From positions 1-24,226 of the forward strand of contig CALATC010000037.1 in the NCBI GenBank assembly GCA_937891475.1: 24,226 nt of DNA. Direction: 5' to 3'. Positions 15,406 through 24,226 of this stretch are shown piece by piece; position 1 is the first letter of the stretch, and every line of letters begins with the position of its first letter. The notes beneath the pieces are model-generated. The model made no database searches. It saw nothing but the letters and a program-made list of their open reading frames with translations, and was not told the DNA's origin. The position numbers and the translations under genes were made by a program. The stretch is from an uncultured Granulicatella sp. (GTDB taxonomy: Bacteria; Bacillota; Bacilli; Lactobacillales; Aerococcaceae).

Positions 15406-17454
15406 ATGAGTAAAGTCACTAACCAATATAATGATGATTCAATTCAAGTATTAGAAGGCTTAGAAGCCGTTCGAAAACGTCCAGGGATGTATATCGGTTC
15501 AACTGACCATCGTGGATTGCATCATCTTGCATATGAAATTGTTGATAATGCAGTCGATGAAGCCTTATCTGGATATGCAAGTAAGATTGATGTCACAATT
15601 CATAAAGATGGTTCACTATCTGTTAGAGATAATGGACGTGGAATGCCAACCGGAAAACATGCTTCAGGAATTCCAACCATTCAAGTCATTTTTACCGTTT
15701 TACATGCTGGTGGTAAATTTGGACAAGGTGGATATAAAACTTCTGGAGGACTTCATGGGGTAGGAGCCAGTGTTGTAAATGCCTTATCTGATTGGTTAGA
15801 AGTAGAAGTATTACGTGATGGTGTATTATATACTCAAACATTTAAAACAGGTGGAGAAAAAGTTAGTTCCATTAAAAAAGAAAAAACAAATCGTAAAGGT
15901 TCTGGGACAACAGTTCGTTTCTTACCAAGCAAACATATTTTTTCAACTATCGTTTGGTCTTATGAAACTTTAGCGGAACGTTTACGCGAATCTGCCTTTT
16001 TATTAAAAGGATTAACGATTACATTAACGGATGAAAGAACGGATACAAGTGATGTATTTTGTTATGAAGAAGGTATTCGTAATTTTATTCAATATTTAAA
16101 TGAAGAAAAAGATACTTTATCTCCAATTGTAGATTTCAATAGTACGATTGATGGAGTAGAAACAGAATTTGCCTTCCAATATAATGATGGCTATTCTGAA
16201 ACGATTTTATCATTTGTTAATAATGTCCGTACAAAAGATGGTGGTACTCACGAAGTTGGAATGAAAACTGCCTTAACAAAAGCTTTTAATGAATATGCTC
16301 GTAAAGTGGGTCTATTAAAAGAAAAAGATAAAAATCTAGAAGGTAGTGACGTTCGTGAAGGATTAACAGCGATTGTTTCTTTACGTGTTCCGGAAGAGAT
16401 TTTACAATTTGAAGGACAAACGAAGGATAAATTAGGAACTCCTGCTGCAAGAAGTATTGTTGATAATACGATTTTTGAACAATTAGGAATCTTTTTAACA
16501 GAAAATGGTGAAATCGCTCAAGAATTAATTCGTAAAGCTCTAAAAGCAAGAGAAGCACGTGAAGCGAGTCGTAAAGCAAGAGAAGAGAGCCGTAATGGTA
16601 AAAAAGGAAAGAAAAAAGAAACTCTTCTATCTGGTAAATTAACACCTGCTCAAGGGAAAAATCCTAAAAAGAATGAGCTTTACTTGGTAGAGGGAGATTC
16701 TGCGGGTGGTTCAGCGAAACAAGGACGTGACCGTAAATTCCAAGCAATCTTACCATTACGAGGTAAAGTTATTAATACGGAGAAAGCTTCTTTATCTGAT
16801 ATTTTAAAAAATGAAGAAATTAATACAATCATTTATACTATCGGTGCTGGAGTAGGGAATGACTTTAATATTGAAGATTGTAATTACGATAAAATTGTCA
16901 TTATGACCGATGCCGATACCGATGGAGCTCATATTCAAGTATTACTATTAACATTCTTCTATCGTTATATGAAGCCATTAATCGAGGCAGGAAAAGTCTA
17001 TTTAGCTTTACCACCATTGTTTAAGATTTCAAAAGGTACTGGTAAGAAACAAGTTGTAGAATATGCTTGGACTGAAAAAGAATTAGAAGAAAAAATTAAA
17101 AAAGTTGGTAAAGGTTACTTATTACAACGTTATAAAGGTCTTGGGGAAATGAATGCAGACCAATTATGGGAAACAACGATGAACCCTGAGACTAGAACAT
17201 TGATTCGTGTTGTTATTGATGATAAAGCTCAAGCTGAACGTCGTGTAAGTACATTAATGGGGAATAAAGTTGAGCCACGTAGAAAATGGATTGAAAGTCA
17301 TGTGGAATTTAGCTTAGAAGATGGAAAGAGTATTTTAGAAACAGAAGGGCATTTAACAGTGAATGAACAACCAAAAGTTTCTAAAACAAAAAAAGAAGAA
17401 ATAAATTCTCCATCATCTGTTGAACAATTATCACTATTAATGGAGGAGGAATAA
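15406..17454 (+). CDS. parE: DNA topoisomerase IV subunit B
   Basis: A 682-residue ATPase subunit of topoisomerase IV, which decatenates daughter chromosomes. The GHKL ATPase domain includes [13 protein letters not shown] (44-56), [10 protein letters not shown] and [15 protein letters not shown]. The TOPRIM domain has [15 protein letters not shown] (429 on) and the metal-binding acidic run DADTD (502-506). A strongly basic linker ([25 protein letters not shown]) sits between the ATPase/transducer and TOPRIM parts. It is assigned ParE rather than GyrB because the partner gene follows directly and the overall sequence resembles Gram-positive ParE. AGGAGA precedes the ATG. Confidence 0.94.
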   Translation: MSKVTNQYNDDSIQVLEGLEAVRKRPGMYIGSTDHRGLHHLAYEIVDNAVDEALSGYASKIDVTIHKDGSLSVRDNGRGMPTGKHASGIPTIQVIFTVLHAGGKFGQGGYKTSGGLHGVGASVVNALSDWLEVEVLRDGVLYTQTFKTGGEKVSSIKKEKTNRKGSGTTVRFLPSKHIFSTIVWSYETLAERLRESAFLLKGLTITLTDERTDTSDVFCYEEGIRNFIQYLNEEKDTLSPIVDFNSTIDGVETEFAFQYNDGYSETILSFVNNVRTKDGGTHEVGMKTALTKAFNEYARKVGLLKEKDKNLEGSDVREGLTAIVSLRVPEEILQFEGQTKDKLGTPAARSIVDNTIFEQLGIFLTENGEIAQELIRKALKAREAREASRKAREESRNGKKGKKKETLLSGKLTPAQGKNPKKNELYLVEGDSAGGSAKQGRDRKFQAILPLRGKVINTEKASLSDILKNEEINTIIYTIGAGVGNDFNIEDCNYDKIVIMTDADTDGAHIQVLLLTFFYRYMKPLIEAGKVYLALPPLFKISKGTGKKQVVEYAWTEKELEEKIKKVGKGYLLQRYKGLGEMNADQLWETTMNPETRTLIRVVIDDKAQAERRVSTLMGNKVEPRRKWIESHVEFSLEDGKSILETEGHLTVNEQPKVSKTKKEEINSPSSVEQLSLLMEEE

Positions 17455-17455
17455 T

Positions 17456-19912
17456 ATGAGCATGCAGCAAGATATCCAAGAGTTAAATCTTGAAGATGTA
17501 ATGGGCGATCGCTTTGGACGTTATTCCAAATATATTATTCAAGATCGTGCCTTACCAGATATTCGTGATGGATTAAAACCTGTACAAAGACGTATTTTAT
17601 ATGCGATGTTTGTAGAAGGAAATACGAGTGAAAAACAATTTAGAAAATCTGCTAAAACTGTTGGTAATGTAATTGGTAATTATCATCCTCACGGGGATTC
17701 ATCGGTTTATGAAGCGATGGTTCGTTTAAGTCAGGATTGGAAATTAAGAGATGTTTTAGTAGAAATGCATGGGAATAACGGTAGTATGGATGGAGACCCA
17801 GCTGCAGCTATGCGTTATACGGAAGCTCGTTTATCAAAAATTTCTGAAGAATTATTACGTGATTTAGACAAAAAAACGGTTGATTTTGTATTAAACTTTG
17901 ATGATACAGAAGAAGAACCAACAGTTTTACCAGCTCGATTCCCGAATTTATTAGTCAATGGTGCTACCGGGATTTCTGCTGGTTATGCAACTGAAATTCC
18001 AACACATAATTTAGGTGAAGTCATTGATGCAACGATTCATACCATTGATCACCCTAAAGCAACGGTTAAGGAATTAATGCAATTTGTAAAGGGTCCAGAT
18101 TTTCCAACGGGAGCAATCATTCAAGGAATTGATGAATTAGAACAAGCGTATGAAACCGGTAAAGGTAAAGTAGTGGTTCGTTCTAAAACATCCATTGAAG
18201 CCATTAAAGGTGGAAAGAGTCAAATTGTTGTCACTGAAATTCCTTATGAAGTAAATAAGGCATTATTAGTGAAGAAAATTGATGAGATTCGTTTAAATAA
18301 AAAAATTGAAGGGATTGCCGAAGTACGAGACGAATCAGACCGTACTGGATTACAAATTGTCATTGAGTTGAAAAAAGAAGCAAATGCAGAAGGAATTTTA
18401 AATTATTTATTAAAAAATACTGAGCTTCAAATTAATTATAATTTCAATATGGTTGCGATTGATGCTAGACGTCCAATGCAAGTTGGGTTAAAGAAAATAC
18501 TCGATTCTTATATTGCTCATCAAAAAGAAGTTATTACAAAAAGAACTCAATTTGACTTAAATAAAGCGCAAGATCGTTTGCATATTGTAGATGGTTTAAT
18601 GAAAGCTTTATCGATTTTAGACGAAGTGATTGCATTAATTCGTAATAGTAATGATAAAAAAGATGCAAAAGAAAAATTAGTAGAAACTTATGATTTTACA
18701 ATGACACAAGCAGAAGCAATCGTTAGCTTGCAATTATATCGTTTAACGAATACAGATATTACAATTTTACAAGAAGAAAAATTAGACTTAAATGAACGTG
18801 TTGCGACTTTAACAAGTATTTTGAAATCAGAAAAAACTTTATTACAAGTTATGAAACAAGAATTACGTGAATTAAAGAAAAAATATGCGACACCTCGTTT
18901 AACAGAAATTCAAGCGGAAATTAAAGAAATTAAAATTGAAACAGAGATTTTAATTCCAGAAGAAGAAGTGTATGTAGTAGCTACAAAACAAGGCTATTAC
19001 AAACGAGTTAGTCCGCGTTCCTTTGCTTCGAGTGCTCCTGAAGAGAATGGATTGCGTGAAGGGGACGAAGTCTTACTTGTTCAAAAAGTATCGACTTTAG
19101 ATAGTTTAGTGTTATTTACGTCTAAAGGGAATTATTTACATCTACCAGTTCATGAAATTCCTGAAGCAAAATGGAAAGATGTGGGGCATCATTTAAGTCA
19201 ATCCATTTCTTTAGCGACTAACGAAATTATTTTAGCCGGAATGGTGAAAGAAAAAGATAGTAATGATGTTTATCAAGACTGGACAGTTGTATTCTTTACA
19301 AAAGAAGGACTTGTGAAACAAACTGCGCTGAATGAATTTAATACGTATCGAGGCTATAAAACTCGTACAAGTAATGCCATTAAATTAAAAACTGCAACGG
19401 ATGAAGTAGTAGCTATTGAGCTAGTTCCAAATCAAGAGCAAGAAATTTTTATTGTGACTCATTGTGGTTTTGGCTTACGTTATGAATTAAGTGAAGTTCC
19501 TGTTGTAGGTACTGTTGCTAGTGGAGTTAAGGCGATTAATTTAAGAAAAGACGATTTTGTTGCTGGAGCAATGGTTTATAGTCCAGAACATAAAGTTGTT
19601 TCAGCCTTTTTAGCGACTCAACGTGGAGCGGTGAAACGCTTCAATGTTTTAGAAGTTTCTATGCTTACAAGAGCTAAGAGAGGATTAATGGTCTTACGAG
19701 AATTGAAGAATAATCCTCACCGTGTTGTTTATTTAGATGGAAATATTTCTTCAAAACAAGAATATATTATTGTTTCGACAAATGGAGAAATGAAAGAGAT
19801 TCGTCCAATGGATTTAAGTTTAGTCGATCGTACAAGTAATGGTTCAGCATTGTTAAATGATGCAGATGGAGTTACGAAGACAGTATTGAAAAAATTTGTT
19901 TATAGTCTTTAA
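17456..19912 (+). CDS. parC: DNA topoisomerase IV subunit A
   Basis: An 818-residue DNA cleavage subunit with active-site tyrosine Y121 in [12 protein letters not shown]. The quinolone-resistance region reads [12 protein letters not shown], so S82 and E86 occupy the classical ParC resistance positions (Ser, and Asp or Glu); no common resistance substitution is seen there. The C-terminal half (from about residue 500) is the beta-pinwheel that wraps DNA, with repeating blades. It starts one base after the parE stop, with GGAGGAGG just upstream, so the two subunits are co-translated. The gene ends at the shared bidirectional terminator. Confidence 0.96.
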   Translation: MSMQQDIQELNLEDVMGDRFGRYSKYIIQDRALPDIRDGLKPVQRRILYAMFVEGNTSEKQFRKSAKTVGNVIGNYHPHGDSSVYEAMVRLSQDWKLRDVLVEMHGNNGSMDGDPAAAMRYTEARLSKISEELLRDLDKKTVDFVLNFDDTEEEPTVLPARFPNLLVNGATGISAGYATEIPTHNLGEVIDATIHTIDHPKATVKELMQFVKGPDFPTGAIIQGIDELEQAYETGKGKVVVRSKTSIEAIKGGKSQIVVTEIPYEVNKALLVKKIDEIRLNKKIEGIAEVRDESDRTGLQIVIELKKEANAEGILNYLLKNTELQINYNFNMVAIDARRPMQVGLKKILDSYIAHQKEVITKRTQFDLNKAQDRLHIVDGLMKALSILDEVIALIRNSNDKKDAKEKLVETYDFTMTQAEAIVSLQLYRLTNTDITILQEEKLDLNERVATLTSILKSEKTLLQVMKQELRELKKKYATPRLTEIQAEIKEIKIETEILIPEEEVYVVATKQGYYKRVSPRSFASSAPEENGLREGDEVLLVQKVSTLDSLVLFTSKGNYLHLPVHEIPEAKWKDVGHHLSQSISLATNEIILAGMVKEKDSNDVYQDWTVVFFTKEGLVKQTALNEFNTYRGYKTRTSNAIKLKTATDEVVAIELVPNQEQEIFIVTHCGFGLRYELSEVPVVGTVASGVKAINLRKDDFVAGAMVYSPEHKVVSAFLATQRGAVKRFNVLEVSMLTRAKRGLMVLRELKNNPHRVVYLDGNISSKQEYIIVSTNGEMKEIRPMDLSLVDRTSNGSALLNDADGVTKTVLKKFVYSL

Positions 19913-19946
19913 TAGACTTTCTTAGATAGTAGTATTACTTGCCATA

Positions 19947-19984
19947 TAAAAAACGACAGAACCTTAAATGATTCTGTCGTTTTT
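19947..19984. terminator. Bidirectional Rho-independent terminator between parC and the glycoside hydrolase gene
   Basis: Perfect 12-bp arms AAAACGACAGAA (19950-19961) and TTCTGTCGTTTT (19972-19983), with a 10-base loop, an A-run on the left and a T-run on the right, so it can work for both convergent transcripts. Confidence 0.92.
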
Positions 19985-19991
19985 ATTTGTC

Positions 19992-21185
19992 TTAAAAATC
20001 AATTTCTGTTGAATATTGACTGGCTGCATTCCATAGTAAGTATTCTTTAATACCAGCTTCTTTTAAAGCTCTAATTTCTTGGCTAATAACATCAGCTGTG
20101 TACAATTGGAAGTTTCCTTCACCTAAATAGTCAGCTGTAAAAGCTTGTATCCAAGGTCTTGAAGTAGGCGATGGATTTAAATCTTTCACATATCCATTTT
20201 CAATTTTCATATATTGAGTCACAATATCATATGGTTGCTTATCTGGATCTTTTACACCAAAAGCTCCATTTACCCAGTGACTTGGGAAAATCATTGGAGA
20301 AATAACATCTACATGATCTGCAATATTCGTGAATTTTTGTCCGATACCACCAATTTTAGAAGCAGTAATCGCGTGCGCTAAAATATCAGCCGAAAGGTGA
20401 ACCCCATACGGTTTTAATTTTTCACGAACAAATGAGACGAAATCAGTAACTGCAGCGATACGTGCTTCATCCATATCAGTATAATCACTATAATCACCTA
20501 AATCGTAATCTAAGTATTTTTCTACTAATTCAAATCCAAGAGGGAAACGAACATAGTCTAATTGAATATCTTTAAATCCAGCTTTAGCAGCACCTACTGC
20601 AATTTCAGCAATGTATTCCCAATTTTCTTTTAAGAAAGGATTTAGGAAAGATTCACCTTCATCATTTTCCCAAACAGTTCCCGCTAGAGTACGGAAGGTT
20701 AAATCTGGATTTTGATAAGGAACTAAGTGGTCCCCAAAACTTACGATTCGAGCAATTGGATAAATTTGATGTTTTTCCAAAGTTTTCAGTAATTGTTTTG
20801 TGTCTGTAATTTCATTAACAGTATTGTTTTGGATTGTTTGATTATTAGTTTCTAATGGCATAGTTATTTTACCATAACCATCTCGGACATCCACGACAAC
20901 AGCATTAATGTCTGTTTTGTCTACGTAACGAACTATTCTATCTAGTTCTTCACCTTTCGCTCTAAAAGCTTGAACATAAATTCCTTTTACACCTTCTTTA
21001 GGGTATGGAATATTAATACCAGAATCATAACTACTAGTTGTAGGGAAGTTTACAGGAACTTTTAATAAGCTAGAGGTTCTTAATGTTAATTTTTGTGTTA
21101 CTTCTTCTTCAGCATGAACAGATTGAAAGAGTAGAACAACTATTCCTAGAAGAAGGACACGCATGATTCTGTTGACTGTTTTCAT
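19992..21185 (-). CDS. Secreted putative glycoside hydrolase (DUF4015 family)
   Basis: A 397-residue exported protein. The signal peptide has a basic start (MKTVNRIMR), a hydrophobic core (VLLLGIVVLLF) and a probable cleavage after VHA (residue 25). The mature domain carries the pattern of the DUF4015 putative glycoside hydrolase family: GVKGIYVQAFRAKGEELDRIVRYVDKTDINAVVVDVRDGYG, KDIQLDYVRFP, HLSADILAHA and VISPMIFPSHW. A TIM-barrel fold acting on a surface polysaccharide is the usual prediction; the substrate is unknown. On the minus strand AAGGAG is 4 bases from an ATG at 21191 and 10 bases from the ATG at 21185; the latter is preferred. It directly follows the YkyA-like lipoprotein gene, so both are probably one transcript with a cell-envelope role. 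Confidence 0.85.
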   Translation of the reverse strand: MKTVNRIMRVLLLGIVVLLFQSVHAEEEVTQKLTLRTSSLLKVPVNFPTTSSYDSGINIPYPKEGVKGIYVQAFRAKGEELDRIVRYVDKTDINAVVVDVRDGYGKITMPLETNNQTIQNNTVNEITDTKQLLKTLEKHQIYPIARIVSFGDHLVPYQNPDLTFRTLAGTVWENDEGESFLNPFLKENWEYIAEIAVGAAKAGFKDIQLDYVRFPLGFELVEKYLDYDLGDYSDYTDMDEARIAAVTDFVSFVREKLKPYGVHLSADILAHAITASKIGGIGQKFTNIADHVDVISPMIFPSHWVNGAFGVKDPDKQPYDIVTQYMKIENGYVKDLNPSPTSRPWIQAFTADYLGEGNFQLYTADVISQEIRALKEAGIKEYLLWNAASQYSTEIDF

Positions 21186-21192
21186 CAGCATC

Positions 21193-21825
21193 TTACTCCT
21201 TTCTAGCATTCAAACGAGCTTTTAAAATACGGATTGGTTTATCAATTGCTGAAAGAGGATCATTAATTTCTTCTAAAATATTTTGACGTTCCAATGCCGC
21301 TTCGTTTAATTCTTTAATTTTATCTTTCAAATCATCTTTTGATAATTTGTTTCCAGATATTTCAACAAAGAATTTTTGCTCATTATTCAATTGTTCTTCA
21401 GATTTTTTAATATAATCTGTTATACTGTCGACAATTTTTTGCAAGTTTGAACTTACAATTTTTATTTCAACACTTGGCAAGTCTTTGTCTTGTAAATTAC
21501 TAAGGTGAGACGCATCATCACGAATCACTTTTAATGTTTTAGTAATTTGTTTTTGAATATCTTTTCTTTGTTGAAGATTATCAAAAACTTTACCTTTTTT
21601 CTTAGCGTAATTTGCTAGAGTCGAATCATCAGCGATATCATCTTCCCAATCACTTTGCAAATTGGCTTCAAAAGTTTGGATGTTGTTTAAATGATCAACA
21701 ACCACAGGTAAGGTATCTTGTACTTCTTGAACAGTTTTTTCAGCACTCTTCTTTGTATTAGAGCAGGCTGCAAATACTAGCAAACTTGCACTAATCAAGA
21801 ATACCTTCGTTGCAATTTTTTTCAT
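21193..21825 (-). CDS. YkyA-like putative cell-wall binding lipoprotein
   Basis: A 210-residue lipoprotein. The signal peptide is MKKIATKVFLISASLLVFAAC with lipidated cysteine C21 (lipobox FAAC, with an unusual Phe at -3). The rest is highly charged and helical, with probable coiled coils (DNLQQRKDIQKQITKTLKVIRDD, KKSEEQLNNEQKFF, LNEAALERQNILEEIN). Pattern and size fit the YkyA family of Firmicutes, for which no clear biochemical function is known. AAGGAG lies 6 bases before the ATG; an earlier in-frame ATG at 21891 would add 22 residues ahead of the signal peptide and is rejected. The hydrolase gene starts 7 bases after the stop. Confidence 0.83.
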   Translation of the reverse strand: MKKIATKVFLISASLLVFAACSNTKKSAEKTVQEVQDTLPVVVDHLNNIQTFEANLQSDWEDDIADDSTLANYAKKKGKVFDNLQQRKDIQKQITKTLKVIRDDASHLSNLQDKDLPSVEIKIVSSNLQKIVDSITDYIKKSEEQLNNEQKFFVEISGNKLSKDDLKDKIKELNEAALERQNILEEINDPLSAIDKPIRILKARLNARKE

Positions 21826-21848
21826 AACGCACTCCTTACTTTGAGGCT

Positions 21849-21865
21849 GCATTCTTATAGAATGC
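21849..21865 (-). promoter_or_regulatory. Leader hairpin before the ykyA-like gene
   Basis: Perfect GCATTC / GAATGC arms with a 5-base loop in the predicted 5' untranslated region, flanked by GC-rich bases. No T-run follows on the minus strand, so it is not an attenuator as it stands. It could stabilise the mRNA. Confidence 0.4.
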
Positions 21866-21902
21866 GCGCATCTTAATTTATAGACACACAAATTACTTTG
21901 TC

Positions 21903-21931
21903 ATTATACAGTTTTTTTGTGAAATATACAA
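21903..21931 (-). promoter_or_regulatory. Promoter of the ykyA-like/glycoside hydrolase operon
   Basis: On the minus strand: TTGTAT (21931-21926), a 17-base spacer and a perfect TATAAT (21908-21903). The leader to the ATG at 21825 is about 70 bases. Confidence 0.7.
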
Positions 21932-22049
21932 ATTATTAACCGATTTGATAGGTTTTTCATGTGAAAATGGGGCAAAAATAGGTGAAATTTGGTAAAAAAT
22001 GAATTTTCTAAAGTAGATTTTGAAAGTTTTAATGGTTCTATTCTCATGT

Positions 22050-22078
22050 TTGACGAAGAATAGTAGAATAGGTACAAT
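22050..22078 (+). promoter_or_regulatory. Promoter of lspA-rluD-pyrR
   Basis: TTGACG (22050-22055), a 17-base spacer and TACAAT (22073-22078), 30 bases before the lspA start. Confidence 0.75.
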
Positions 22079-22108
22079 AGAGCTATTGAGAGTAGAAAGA
22101 GGTATTTT

Positions 22109-22573
22109 ATGATTATTTATTTAGTTTTAAGTTTATTATTAATTGCAGCAGACCAAGTAATGAAAATGTGGATTGTTTCTAATTTTGCATTACATACAGG
22201 ACAAGAATTATTACCAGGTGTTGTGAAGTTATTTTATATTCAAAATACTGGTGCAGCATGGGGAATTTTAGCAGGACAACAATTTGTTTTCTATATTATT
22301 ACAGCTTTTGGAGTTTCTGCTATTTTATACTTGATGTTTCAAGAAAGAGGAAAATCAAAATTTGCATTAACAACGTATAGTTTGTTATTAGCTGGAGCAT
22401 TAGGAAATTTTATTGACCGTGTTCGATTAGGATTTGTTGTAGATATGTTTCAACTTGAATTTATCGATTTCCCAATTTTTAATATTGCAGATATTTGTTT
22501 AACTGTTGGGGTAGCGGCATTATTTTTATATATTTTAATTGTCGAAAGAAAGAAGGAAAAAAGTGGAAAATAA
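22109..22573 (+). CDS. lspA: Lipoprotein signal peptidase (signal peptidase II)
   Basis: A 154-residue membrane aspartyl protease that cleaves prolipoproteins after diacylglyceryl modification. It has four hydrophobic segments, the motif NTGAAWGIL (46-54), GALGNFIDRVRLGFVVDMF with catalytic D112, and FPIFNIADIC with catalytic D128. AAAGAGG precedes the ATG. The YkyA-like lipoprotein encoded upstream on the other strand would be a substrate. The end overlaps the start of rluD by 11 bases. Confidence 0.96.
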   Translation: MIIYLVLSLLLIAADQVMKMWIVSNFALHTGQELLPGVVKLFYIQNTGAAWGILAGQQFVFYIITAFGVSAILYLMFQERGKSKFALTTYSLLLAGALGNFIDRVRLGFVVDMFQLEFIDFPIFNIADICLTVGVAALFLYILIVERKKEKSGK

Positions 22574-23468
22574 GATTATTGAATTAACACTATCATTAGA
22601 AAAAAGCGAAAGACTCGATAAAATTTTAACAAAAGAATTATCTCATACACGTTCAGTCATTCAACAATGGTTAAAATCAGGATTTGTATCTGTTAATGGG
22701 GAAGTAGTCAAAGCTAACTACAAAGCAAAAGATGGAGACCATGTTACGATTCAAATTGAAGAAGAGGAAGAATTAACGGTTCTTGCAGAAAATATTCCAT
22801 TAGAAATTGTTTATGAAGATGAACATTTATTAGTGATTAATAAACCAAGTGGAATGGTTGTACATCCTTCAAAAGGACATTCAACTGGTACATTAGTGAA
22901 TGCATTACTGTATCACGTGGATCAATTATCCAAGGGTTCTGAAACATATCGTCCAGGAATTGTGCATCGAATTGACAAAGATACATCCGGATTATTAGTA
23001 GTCGCAAAAACGCCACAAGCTCATGTTGGCTTATCGAATCAATTAATGGATCACTCTATGACTCGTAGTTATGTTGCAATTGTGGATGGAAGCTTTGAGC
23101 ATATTACTGGTACAGTGGATGCACCATTAGCTAGAGATCCACATAATCGTCTAAAACGTTGTGTTCAAAAAGAAGGAAAACAAGCGATTACTCATTTCAC
23201 AGTCATTCAAGCTTTAAAAGACACAAGTGTTTTACGATTAAATTTAGAAACGGGAAGAACGCATCAAATTCGTGCTCATATGGAATTCATTCATCACCCA
23301 ATTTTAAATGATCCAATGTATCATCCAAATGGAAAAAATGCTACAGAATTTGGTCAATATTTACATGCTGAAACTTTAGGATTTGTACATCCAATCACTC
23401 AAGAAAAACTTTATTTTGAAAGTCCATTACCAAAAGAATTTGAAGAAATGATTCAAGAATTACAGTAG
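22563..23468 (+). CDS. rluD: Large-subunit rRNA pseudouridine synthase, RluA/RluD family
   Basis: A 301-residue enzyme with an N-terminal S4 RNA-binding domain (about 14-65: SERLDKILTKEL, SGFVSVNGEVVKANYKAKDGD) and a catalytic domain with HRIDKDTSG, where D138 is the expected nucleophile. Other family segments are VINKPSGMVVHPSKGH and ETGRTHQIRAHM. It modifies uridines in 23S rRNA; the exact positions differ among paralogues, so RluD is an assignment by similarity and by the lspA-rluD gene order. The start is GTG 22563, chosen from AGAAGGA (22551-22557) 5 bases upstream; a TTG at 22539 is rejected. Translation is probably coupled to lspA. Confidence 0.9.
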   Translation: MENKIIELTLSLEKSERLDKILTKELSHTRSVIQQWLKSGFVSVNGEVVKANYKAKDGDHVTIQIEEEEELTVLAENIPLEIVYEDEHLLVINKPSGMVVHPSKGHSTGTLVNALLYHVDQLSKGSETYRPGIVHRIDKDTSGLLVVAKTPQAHVGLSNQLMDHSMTRSYVAIVDGSFEHITGTVDAPLARDPHNRLKRCVQKEGKQAITHFTVIQALKDTSVLRLNLETGRTHQIRAHMEFIHHPILNDPMYHPNGKNATEFGQYLHAETLGFVHPITQEKLYFESPLPKEFEEMIQELQ

Positions 23469-23480
23469 AGGAGTATGGAT

Positions 23481-24020
23481 ATGTCAGAAATATTCTTATT
23501 AGATGAAGCAACGATGAATCGATCAATGACGAGAATTTCTTATGAGATTATTGAACAATACAAGTCAGTTGATGATTTAGTACTTGTTGGAATTAAAACT
23601 AGAGGAGTTCATATTGCTAAACGACTTCAAAAGAAAATCGAATCGATTGAAAATCAACCAGTATTACTAGGTGAAATTGACATTACTTTATATAGAGATG
23701 ATCGCCACGAACCAGATCCAACGGTAGATCCAATTATTAATGGAACGAATATTCCTTTTTCATTAAATGGAAAAAATGTCGTTATAGTAGATGATGTCAT
23801 CTTTACTGGTAGAACGGTACGATCTGCATTAAATGCTTTAATGGAATATGGTAGACCAAAAACGATTAGTTTAGCAGTCTTAATTGATAGAGGACATCGT
23901 GAATTACCGATTCGTCCGGACTATGTAGGAAAAAACATTCCAACATCAAAAAAAGAGGAAATTTTAGTGAAATTACATGAAGTTGACGATGAGGAATGTG
24001 TTACTTTAAAAAAAGTATAA
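23481..24020 (+). CDS. pyrR: Bifunctional pyr operon attenuator / uracil phosphoribosyltransferase PyrR
   Basis: A 179-residue protein with the PRPP-binding loop [13 protein letters not shown] (100-112) and PyrR-specific segments [19 protein letters not shown] and [20 protein letters not shown]. PyrR binds UMP/UTP and the anti-antiterminator of pyr mRNA; it also has weak uracil phosphoribosyltransferase activity. AGAGGAG (23467-23473) is 7 bases before ATG 23481; an ATG at 23475 is too close. It is the third gene after lspA-rluD. No pyrimidine gene follows; rpsB does, so its regulatory targets must be elsewhere in the genome. I saw no PyrR-binding loop in the flanking sequence. Confidence 0.95.
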   Translation: MSEIFLLDEATMNRSMTRISYEIIEQYKSVDDLVLVGIKTRGVHIAKRLQKKIESIENQPVLLGEIDITLYRDDRHEPDPTVDPIINGTNIPFSLNGKNVVIVDDVIFTGRTVRSALNALMEYGRPKTISLAVLIDRGHRELPIRPDYVGKNIPTSKKEEILVKLHEVDDEECVTLKKV

Positions 24021-24037
24021 GGAATGTATCAAAATAG

Positions 24038-24066
24038 TTGCATTCTAATTCATATTAGTGTAATAT
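24038..24066 (+). promoter_or_regulatory. Promoter of rpsB
   Basis: TTGCAT (24038-24043), a 17-base spacer and TAATAT (24061-24066). The predicted leader to the rpsB start is about 117 bases, long enough to hold a regulatory structure. Confidence 0.65.
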
Positions 24067-24073
24067 AACTAAC

Positions 24074-24190
24074 GGTATAAAAACCATATTTCACACCTAA
24101 TTGGATGATAAGGGTGGTGCTTAGGAATAAGTACCCTTGTCGATGAAAATTGGGGAGGAAAAATAAAACCAAAATTGGAGGAAAACAAAA
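24074..24190 (+). promoter_or_regulatory. rpsB 5' leader, possible S2 autoregulatory structure
   Basis: The leader contains a nested hairpin: AAGGGT (24110-24115) with ACCCTT (24133-24138), enclosing CTTA/TAAG. It also holds an imperfect direct repeat carrying two ribosome sites, AAAATTGGGGAGGAAAA (from 24146) and AAAATTGGAGGAAAA (24171-24185), 25 bases apart. Ribosomal protein S2 represses its own mRNA in some bacteria; whether this leader does so is inference. Confidence 0.4.
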
Positions 24191-24226
24191 ATGGCAGTTA
24201 TTTCAATGAAACAATTGTTAGAAGCT
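24191..24226 (+). CDS. rpsB: Ribosomal protein S2, 5' end only
   Basis: Twelve codons are present before the window ends (MAVISMKQLLEA), matching the highly conserved start of bacterial ribosomal protein S2 (usually followed by GVHFGHQ). GGAGG (24177-24181) is 9 bases before the ATG. S2 is a 30S component that binds late together with S1. tsf (elongation factor Ts) would be expected next. Confidence 0.88.
   Translation, partial: MAVISMKQLLEA

Noticed and set aside
16286..16645. Minus-strand 119-codon frame inside parE
   Set aside because: A Leu/Tyr-rich shadow of the Lys/Glu-rich coding strand; no ribosome site and no homologous look.
17695..17715. Quinolone resistance change in parC
   Set aside because: [12 protein letters not shown] has Ser and Glu at the key positions, both found in susceptible ParC proteins.

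Overview
This is a low-GC, Gram-positive chromosomal segment. The sequence reads as Lactobacillales. The evidence is the mannose-PTS/manO pair, the order rbgA-rnhB-dprA-topA-xerC-hslV-hslU-codY, a parE/parC (not gyr) pair next to plsY, and lspA-rluD-pyrR running into rpsB. Strong AAGGAG-type ribosome binding sites and AT-rich codons fit this. A Carnobacteriaceae-like organism (Granulicatella or Carnobacterium group) is my best guess, but that is inference. I see no tRNA, rRNA, CRISPR array, insertion sequence or prophage, and no gene-free stretch longer than about 250 bases.

Layout. 1-678: the 3' end of a mannose-type PTS IID gene, a clean terminator, then a manO/DUF956 gene. 679-901: a large folded intergenic element (E1). 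902-3454: a three-gene ABC-2 exporter operon of unknown substrate. 3584-5597: an MgtC-family membrane protein, an ADP-ribosylglycohydrolase, and a convergent 85-residue membrane protein. 5740-10485: rbgA, rnhB, dprA and topA (ribosome assembly, RNA/DNA hybrid removal, transformation and topology). 10486-10733: a second intergenic element (E2), then the promoter of xerC-hslV-hslU-codY (10734-14451), the classical codV-clpQ-clpY-codY operon. 14452-14629: the codY terminator and a third element (E3), which is also the probable plsY terminator. 14630-15232: plsY on the minus strand. 15406-19912: parE-parC. 19992-21825: a minus-strand pair, a YkyA-like lipoprotein and a secreted DUF4015-type glycoside hydrolase, converging on parC at a shared bidirectional terminator. 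22109-24020: lspA-rluD-pyrR. 24021-24226: an rpsB promoter and leader, and the first 12 codons of rpsB.

Most genes are housekeeping genes with intact catalytic motifs. The most unusual signal is non-coding. E1, E2 and E3 share a short core: GAGAC, a variable stem-loop, then a G[GT]CT[GA]CT..CG[TA]CC block. Each is enclosed by an outer inverted repeat whose sequence differs completely between copies while pairing is kept. E1 and E2 also share a hairpin with AAATTTGAG/CTCAAATTT arms. This pattern suggests a dispersed structured repeat or RNA family. I cannot place it in a named family, although it loosely recalls streptococcal BOX elements.
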